Made by a program: the position numbers and the translations under genes
In this document: positions 55,301-64,000 of the stretch, one piece after another
Numbering within the stretch: the first letter of the stretch is position 1
How the letters are laid out: every line of letters starts with the position of its first letter
From: Theocolax elegans
Taxonomy: Eukaryota; Arthropoda; Insecta; Hymenoptera; Cerocephalidae
DNA length: 64,000 nt
NCBI GenBank assembly: GCA_026168455.1
Contig: CM047428.1
Location: 20,550,759-20,614,758, forward strand
Direction: 5' to 3'
The notes under the pieces: model-generated
The model's input: only the letters and a program-made list of their open reading frames with translations
The model's database searches: none
Told to the model about the DNA's origin: nothing

Positions 55301-58300
55301 AATTTTTTTGCACAATAATGTAAATCTTACATAATTGCAAATTTACCAATTGAATTAATTTAAATTACTAATAATTTATCATATATGAGACAAAATTAAT
55401 TATCATACATACTACTAAGAACATTTACTAAGTATTTGTTTCATTTCTAAATTTATATAATTTAAATTATTTATACATTTCCTAAAGAAACGATGCCAAT
55501 CGCGATATAGAAAATTTATTGAGATATAAATTCGATTCGATATACATTTAAATTAAACTAATTGAGCTTCCAAAAATAGAAATTAAATACCTGTCAATTA
55601 AAAATAATAAAAAAAATTAAATATTATAATGTCAATAAAATATTTAATTATACATTTTCGCAAGAAATATTTCATAACTTTAATTTGCCTAATTTCTCAT
55701 ACACACATAAATATCTGCTGATAATGATACGTCGCTAAAATTCTTGTCGAACTTAAAATGTACTGTATATACATATCTCGTTCCGATAAATGCGGTAAAT
55801 CCTTTGAATCATTTGTAATTGCGATAATAATTTGTCGATTAAACAAAGTTACAATTTAGAACACCACGAGGAAAATATTATTATAAACTTATAAAATACA
55901 GTATTTTCATGTTGTGGTGGCGTTACCATGATTTTATATAAAACCATCTTTTGGTCATTTAATTACGGATTTATTGGCTAGTTATTGGCCAAAAAAAAAG
56001 TTTTATTAATGTTTTGATTTACAGGGTATAGTCGTTTCATTAATTAATAAGATTTAATTCATTACAGTCTAGACATTTTCTATATTCTTCTTATACGCAC
56101 ATTAATCGAATGACCTTGTCTACGTTCAAAAAAGCGATAACTGTTAGAATATTTTATTGACACACAAAAGGCGTGGCATTCTTATAAATAATTATTTTCT
56201 TTATATATAAACCAAGCTCGACTAATAATTTAAACTAATGTACATGTTAATGAGATTTAAATCATTTGAGATAACATTTATTGCAGACGAAGATAATCTT
56301 TACCTTTTGAAATAAGATTAACCTTATTATGTATTATTAGGATAGTGATTTACAATTTGATTACTAATTTATATTTATATTTCTTTTATCGCGGTGAAAA
56401 TAATAATTTGAAAATCATAAATCGTAAAATAGTGCAGTGGAAAAAAAATTATTCAGTTAAAAATCGGAAAAAAATTCTATATTTCCCGAGAAAGTCATTT
56501 ATTTCATTTTTAAAATAAAAAAGACTAACGAACTATCACTGACTGACTGTCATCTTAAAATCACATTAAAATCGATATTCAAGTATTTAAGTATTAACTA
56601 ATTAATCAATATGATAACTTCTTGCATGAAAATTGTCAGAAAATAAAAAAGATAAAGTTATTTAATGTTAATAATGATTTTCTTTTAATAATAGTGTGGT
56701 TAATCGAGTTACTTAACTTTACACCCAGTTTTTGTTACAAACCAAATTTTTAGTGTTTCGCAATAGAAACACTTATAATCCACTTATAATAGACCGCTGT
56801 AAGTTAATATTTTACTACGAGTCTTAGTATCATTATAATTTAAAATTTATTTATGTAATTGTACAACATTGTTTATTACCTTGTATAAACTTACAACACT
56901 GAGACGTAAATTTTATATTGATCAGATATGTTATCATACTTGGTCCTTTAAAATTTTGATATCTGATCATTTGTGGAGTTAATTTTAAATCCTGACGAGG
57001 ATTTTTTTGAACATTTATTACTACTTTTCTGCCATTGAATCCTTCATATCGACAAAAAAGTTAATATTTAATTTTATAAGACGATAATAATAGCAATATT
57101 AAATATTTTAATTTAAAAAAAAAAAGACTAAGAAGTCTTGACTTTTGTAATATTTATTTATATGACTCTTTTATAGGGCGTCTATGTTTAATTTTCACTA
57201 TGACGTTGTTATGACCCGATGAGGCTAACTTGGTTTGTTGGGGATATCGGACCCCTAAAATAGCAATATTCTATCATTTTTTAACGGATTAACCTTTCAA
57301 TTTCTAAAAATGGACAATGTCAGATATTAGCGCTTGCTTCCAACCGTATATATGCATTTTCTTTAAATTTTTTAATTTAGATTTTTGAGTTGAAATGGTG
57401 CTCTTTTTGCGATTGGAAATTATCGACACAGTAATGCTTACCTAAATATAATTTAAAAAATTACTTTTTCTTAAAAAATCAAATCACCAGTTCTTTCAAA
57501 TTCTCGAAACTTTGTGCATGACTTTTTCAGATTTTTTATACCACTATTTTGAACAAAACTTTTGGCAAGGGTAGTTCCCTGTAATTTGTGGGTCGAACAT
57601 CCCGTTATCTGGACTGCTCTGTAAACTAATGTGATTTATGCATGTTTAATACATGCTTAATATTACGTATATCTGTGTTTTACGTAGTCCTGTGTATTTA
57701 TTACTAGTGCAAATAAAGGAACCATCCTGATAGAAATTGAAATAATTTTTTAGGTACGATTCAGCTGTATCTTAAAAATTGGTGATAGATAACGTATTAT
57801 ACAATAGCTAATATTAACCTCAATTGATTAAGAATCAGCCAAATTCCTACTATACAATATATAAGTCCATCGAAATGAATCTGAAATTTCCATCTCTAAA
57901 CTGCAAAACTATGGTTCGTTAAATTAAGTATTGAAAAAAAGTATCATCAAAAGACTGAAAAATAAGAATATATATTATAAGAAAAGTGTTTACATCCACA
58001 CGCAATATCTTATCGACTTTTGATTTTTGAAGATTTTGAAATTGACAAGTCTCTAATTTCAATGGTATCCAACGATTAGAAACATCATACCCATTCCATC
58101 AAAATCGTTTTAAGTAACTAACGACGACCGAAATCCCCGTCTCTTCGAAGCAAATCCTCGAACAAACTCCACGCAACGATGTGCGGTTACTCGTAAACAA
58201 CCGAAACCTAACCCCAAAAACTGTAAATCCCAATTAGTCTTCATCAATCAAAGTTGCCTCTCTTATCTCGTACCAAGTAAACTCCTATACACACACACAT

Positions 58301-59419
58301 ATATATACCCACTCCCCTTCTCAAATTGTAACACGCATAGCGATTAATTAGACAACCAAGAGAATCTCGTTAATTATCATCACGTGTAATATTAGCGATA
58401 ATAATCTTTTTTTTAGATATATATATTACACGTGCGTTTCTTTCACATTCGATTCGTTGTATGTGAATAAGAGAAAAAGATGGTCAATGACACGTGCATC
58501 AAATTTATTTCGAGTGGTCGACGTGCACTTTCACTCGTACATACGCTCGTGTTATTCGAGTCCCCCTCTCTATCTCACACTCTGAGATATCTCAATTATT
58601 TATTTGTTGTTGTTATTTTTTTGTACAATTTTTTTTATTTTTACATTAATCCATATTTTATTGTTCGAGGAAGGAAATTGTACGTTCGAAATTTAAACGA
58701 GTCACATAGTGTTACATAAAATGGCATAAATTGTGTGTGTGTGTGTGTATAATATATGTATATATATATATACATAAGCGTATATTAATTGCAATCGGAT
58801 ACACATTGTTGCGAAATTACGAATGGAAAATTCGATATTCTACTTTTTACAACAAGAATATTAATTTTTTTCAATATATATTTTGTTCACAATGTTATCA
58901 TTGATTGAATACGAATGCACTTTTTTCCAATACGCAAAATTATATTAGTAAATTTTTCTTGTATTTAGACGTTAGTTAGAGAATGACGTATTCAAATATG
59001 TTTTTTATATCGAATCACTCGCCGGTTATAAAATCCCGAGTTTAATTGAATTACTCGAGAAATTTGGATTATGCACCTGTCTGCCAAAATTCTCGAGTGA
59101 TTAACATAGTAAATTAATCTGTGATGAAAAATTGATGTTTAAGCGCTAAACTGATTCATTATTTTAACTTCAATTATTAATTGCCCCTATTTTTTTATAA
59201 ATGTTTTTTTAAATGCAACTTAAAGGTTGAAGATTTATATATTTTTTAAAATAAAAGAAAAACTTAGTAAAAACCCAATGGCCCAATAATAATAATGATT
59301 GTTAGGATTATTTATTTATTTATTAAATCAACAATATTTACAAAACATTACAAAAATGCAGTAAAAACCTATAGAGATAAAATTAATTTAGCTTAATAAT
59401 AATAATTATAATCCTACAC
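49340..59419. other. AT-rich DNA with no recognised gene
   Basis: Contains scattered single units related to the TGTAGATCCCTGTAAT repeat (about 50014, 50448 reversed, 51007, 57560), an AC run at 51167-51181, and a TATA/CA patch near 58283-58306. No splice-bounded coding segment is convincing. Confidence 0.4.
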
Positions 59420-59980
59420 AGGATTGATGAAGTATAATAAATAATTCTTAACATCGTAACGAATCATTAAAAACCTGATTCATAAAATTTCTCAAAACTC
59501 AATAACGTGTAAAAATTTTCTGCAAATTAACGAATCATTAAATTTTACAATAACCCAAATACATATTAAATTCATTAACGTATTAAAAACCTGATTCATA
59601 AAATTTCCCAATTCACACCCAAAAACATATAAACATATACAACAAATTAAAGAATCATTAAAATACAAAACATGAAATCACTTCAATAACCTAATAATAT
59701 TCAAAAAAATGTTCTAATCTAATGAATCATTAAAAACATGGTCCAGGAATTCAGTAATGACCCAATTAATCCAATAACCCAATTGAATATAAAAATAAGC
59801 AAAAAAAATTTTTAAATATTTGTACTAGGAATTCTAAAATTACCCAATTATGCAATTGTATACATCATTATAAAAAAATAAAAAAATTTTTAACATGCCA
59901 AAAAACCATTTACGTATAAAATTTATTAAAAAAAAATGAAATAGTCATTAAGTGTACCCAATTACCTAATTATATACGTA
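59420..59980. repeat. degenerate tandem array, unit roughly 60-90 bp (AACGAATCATTAAAAACCTGATTC...)
   Basis: Recurring AACGAATCATTAAAAACCTG, ATTCATAAAATTTC and AATAACCCAATTA blocks with decay. At least six units. Confidence 0.65.
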
Positions 59981-61699
59981 ATTATTTTAAAAAATGACCC
60001 AGCAACTAATATATACATAATTATTAAAAAATTGTTAAAAACATAAACTTTACATAAAACGCGTGAAGACAAAATACACGTACTATAATATAATTCATTC
60101 TCACGTTTCCTAGAAAATAATTCATAAATAATATTGAGCAACGTACAGCCAGGTGATTTCCTTAACATATATTAAGTATGACTTCTTACACACAATAATA
60201 TCATCACAGGTAAAAAATCGTCACAGTAATATTTATTACAAAATTCTCTTACCGTGTACATAACATTTAATTTTTATTATAGTATAACTGAAGATTAAAT
60301 AATAGAAGTAGTATTATCAGAATATGAAATGTAGATGCAATTTTTAAGTGCAAGTCTCAACGTATAACGTTTCACGGAACACTTTTACATAAATTCCTGG
60401 CAAAAACCCTGGATGTTTCTTTAGTCTTTCTTTTTCTTCTCTCACTGTCTCGATCGCGACAGTTATTGGACTTGGCTGAAGTTACGCGTCTTGATTCGAA
60501 ATGGACAATGCAGTGAATAACAATGAGGATGAACTTTCAATATCCATACCTCCCATTTACTACGAACACTCGATCATTGATTAAAACACTCGATCTCCCT
60601 CTTGAGATTAGATGAAACCTTTCTTTTTTTGGCAAATAGTAGTAAAAATTAAAAAAGCCGCTTCGATGATAGGGTGGTTTCGACACGAATGGAATTCCAG
60701 TACAAATCTCAGTATAATAATGTGAATAATTAATTATTAACGAGCGTTAGCGAGCTCCGAGCTATTAACTAGGAGTATTTTTTGGGCTTTAAAATCAGGG
60801 AAATCGCATTTTTCAGTTTCTAGAAATATGTGTAAAATATATTTTAACCCAAATATTTTTCGCAATATATAGTTTTTAGTCATACTGGTACAGAGTCATC
60901 CTACTTTGATCTCTGTGTATATTAAATATTGCACTCGATTGTTCCGACCTAACTTAAAATCATTGATTATAAGTAATACGCCTCGAATTTGACAATTTTC
61001 AAAATGTTTATTCCTCTGTAAATCACTCTTCTGTACATTTTTTTACCGAGGATTCCTCGATTTTCACGCAACGTTAAATAAAATATGAAAATGTGAATGA
61101 GATAAAATTAAAACCAGCACGTATGTTATAAGAAATATGTATTGGGTCAAGAGATGAGAGACACATTCAGTGCGCGTCATTGTTAAAATTACTAACGGGA
61201 ACGCGTAACTCCGAGGAAAATTTTTGGCAACCACCTAGATCGTTTTGAGAATAACCGTCCACTTACTGGTTTTATTTCACTAGAATTTTTTTTTTTTTAC
61301 TATAAAGGCCGCGTCATTTATACACCTACGTCGCTTGAATTTTTATAACCTCGAAAAAGAGATATACATCTGCAGGATAGCGATTGTACTTGAATTTTTA
61401 GTTCTTTAAATGGGAAAATTCATTTTAAAATTAAAAATAATTTTCATCGTGATAAATCATTTGAATTCGACGTTTATTTTATAAACCATATCCGGATATT
61501 AAGTAAGCTTGAGTTGAAATTTATTAAGGCTGTAGTAATTAGATTTTAATGCAAATGTTTGCACGTCAATTATGTATGTGTAACGGCGTTACGAAAATTT
61601 TATAATACATAAATTAAATAATGCTCGCCAGAATAAACATTTGTTGAACACCGATTATCCTTTGGTATTATATGACTGCGTATTTATAAGAAGGGTGAT

Positions 61700-62850
61700 A
61701 ATTCAATTCGATAATAAGTCAGTATTTTGAAACGTATAAAAATTTTGTTAAAAAATTTTTTTAAATTAACATTAGAAAGTTTATGATTATATAGATTTGT
61801 ATATACAAATGGTAATAATTCACTAGGTTAAATCATATAAAATTGAAAGTGATGAGTAGTAGAAATTATTGAAATTTGAAATTGTTAAGTAATAGTGATT
61901 TATTCTAAACGTATATAAAAGAATGTTTCGAAAATTTTAGAGATACAAAATGCACAGCGGTTTCTATTTTTCAGGTAGATGTGAAAAATGGTAATAGTTC
62001 ATTATATGTTGAATCGTAAACTGAATCACCAGTAATAGTGATTCTGTTAATCTGAACTTATTACAAAATTTTCGAATTTGCAATCAGCAACAATATTTGA
62101 TAATAAGAGTAATAATCGAATCACTTGAACCATACATTTGAATCGTAATATTGATTCTTTATTTTCTAAATATATTGGAAATTTTTCAAAAATTTTATAT
62201 CACAAACTTCACAATCTTAAAAAATTATTTGAATCATCATATAGATTTAACTTATGAGTAATAGTAATATTTCCAGTCATAAATTTTACATAACTCATGG
62301 AATTATAACTGCAAATTTACATTGATATAATTTTTTTAATATTTTTTTCTAAAAGTAATAATATTTATTTGTATCATTAATATTTAATTATGAATCATAA
62401 AAGTACAAGTGATTCAAATATTAAAAATTTTTCGTATTTTTTGACTAAGAGGTAATTGATCAATCATACATTTGATTTACGACTAATAGTGCTACTTTAT
62501 TCAAATTAGAAATTTTATTTGTAACCTTTACTGCAGTTATTATTATAGACACTTGTTAAATACTGATTACCTATCATCTTATTATTACATAGTTACATAC
62601 TGTTTGTGAACGGTAATGATTCATTTAAATCATAAGTAATAGTGATTTTTTCTTTACCAATCGTATCAAAGTTTTCAAAAACTTTAAAAAAAAAAATTTT
62701 ACAATATTTACACCAATATATATGTATCGTAATAACAATGCGGTAAAATCTTAAAAAAATCTATCGAATCATAAATAACAATTATTCTTTCAACATTTTT
62801 GTATCACAGACTTTAATAATGCAATTTTGTCAGATTAACAATTGTCGAAA
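61700..62850. repeat. decayed repeat region with AATAGTGATT motifs
   Basis: Motifs such as AAGTAATAGTGATT and GAATCATAA recur at roughly 100-bp spacing. Heavily diverged, no ORF. Confidence 0.45.
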
Positions 62851-64000
62851 TCTAATGAGAGTAATCAAACACCATTGAAACGAAACATAAACGAATTAAC
62901 GCGGAGTAAACAAAAAAAATGTCCAACACCCAATTATTCTCGACTTTCTCACGATTCAACCGTGTAATTCGCAATGTTAACCTCCGTGTCGTGTCGCAGT
63001 ATAAGTGACAATTCGAGTGACGCTTTGCATTTTATTTTTCAGCTCGAGCGGTTTTTTTTATTTATTTATCTTTTTTTTATTGCCGCATCAACCTTACGTT
63101 AAAATATTATTGCCTCGTAATAAAACTTAATAGACAGCATCGTTCAGCAATATAATGATTATTAATCGATTAACGATAATTATAGATAACAATGCTACAT
63201 TTTAATCTCACGAAAGATAAAAAAATAAAAATGTAAATTTCTCTATTTGACAACATCAAACGACGAGTTTCGGTTAAGTCCATCCGAATCACAGCCGAAT
63301 TATTTAATCGTCTTTGTGAGATTAAGTAAACGTAAACAATTGGTCGAGATATATAGAGAAAAAAGAGCGACCAGTAAAATTTTCCACGTCTATACGGTAT
63401 CTATCGTCCAAGAAAGTTGTCTTACAAAACAAAAATTATGTATTCTCCGAGTGAAAGAGATCAGTTGACGAATTATTTTTGGATTTTTCATTGTTGGAGT
63501 AGGGAGAGAAGATGATGATAAAATTCGAGTGTAGTTAAATATTTTTCTTTTTACTTATCTTTCGCCAAAAATATTGTGCGCGCGTTGTAAATTTTACGAG
63601 CTGGCCAGTGTACAGACTAAACAAATGTAATAAAATACATTGGAATGTCGAATACGTAACGGTTATTTAATTGCAATTTTACGGACTTGTTAATTCTTGA
63701 AATTTGGCTTTTATGTTTTATTTTGAAAAACCATTTTCGCTAAGTTTTTATATTTGATTTGGAAAATTTAAAAGAATTATTTCAGGTTTTTATATTAATA
63801 ATTTCATTGTAAATTTGAAAGTAATAGTATTCCAATTTTTGGGTAAATGCTAACCACTTTTAAAAATCGGTAATAAAAATCGGCTTGTTTGTAACCTATG
63901 AAATAATTAAATCCACTTACTAAACATTAAAAATGGCTAAATCTATATATTATCTGGGTTTTTTTATTTTAATTAAAAATTTATTTCTGGAGATATATTT
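62851..64000. other. right end of the window, nothing recognised
   Basis: AT-rich. A 73-codon open frame at 63247-63468 has no recognisable domain and is not called. Confidence 0.45.

Noticed and set aside
55900..56010. Segment resembling 16960-17030 (TTGGTCATTTA...TTATTGGCCAAAAAA)
   Set aside because: Partial similarity over a short AT-rich span; could be a relic repeat but is too diverged to define an element.
58480..58719. 79-codon + frame with hydrophobic segment
   Set aside because: Poly-pyrimidine and T-rich DNA gives Phe/Leu/Tyr runs. No start context, splice site or homology.
63247..63468. 73-codon + frame near the right end
   Set aside because: More even composition than most, but no recognised domain or splice signals, so I do not call a gene.

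Overview
The window is AT-rich eukaryotic nuclear DNA from an arthropod, most likely an insect. Genes are split by long introns with GT/AG borders. One gene is an insect-type heparan sulfate N-deacetylase/N-sulfotransferase (sulfateless, sfl), and a retrotransposon of a lineage common in insects (LOA/R1-like, with a DUF4780-like ORF1) lies in its intron. A hymenopteran such as a parasitoid wasp would fit the base composition and the retroelement, but I cannot prove it from this sequence.

Layout: (1) 1-36056, + strand, holds the middle and 3' end of sfl. Ten exons are visible, from the early N-deacetylase domain to the stop codon at 36054-36056. The 5' exons, with the membrane anchor, lie before base 1. 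A 24.6-kb intron (4431-29069) carries most of the mobile DNA: a tRNA-like sequence, a full-length but dead antisense non-LTR retrotransposon (5150-10697, with an 8-bp target duplication), a 680-bp foldback element, a TA-flanked MITE whose ends are packed with CACTAAT/ATTAGTG motifs, a 2.08-kb tandem duplication, a 226-bp element with 41-bp perfect inverted arms, an 18-bp target duplication and a hammerhead-like core, and a 230-bp foldback. (2) 36057-40314 is sfl 3' UTR and intergenic DNA. (3) 40315-40968, + strand, is a complete intronless MED18 (Mediator head subunit). (4) 43060-43588 is a CpG-richer promoter, leader and first coding exon of a third + strand gene. Its 33-residue N-terminus looks like a mitochondrial presequence; I do not recognise the gene. 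The rest of the window (43589-64000) appears to be its intron or unassigned DNA, with another direct duplication (47.5-49.3 kb) and degenerate tandem arrays.

The two identified genes work in different pathways: sfl in heparan sulfate modification in the Golgi, MED18 in RNA polymerase II transcription. Nothing suggests they are co-regulated.

A data-quality signal runs through the first 20 kb. There are large near-identical direct duplications differing by single-base indels, several frame breaks in one sfl exon, and homopolymer frame breaks in the retrotransposon. Part of this may be unpolished long-read assembly, so novelty claims in those stretches need read-level checking. I see no convincing new multi-gene system. 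The most interesting non-coding item is the compact inverted-arm element at 19.9-20.2 kb.
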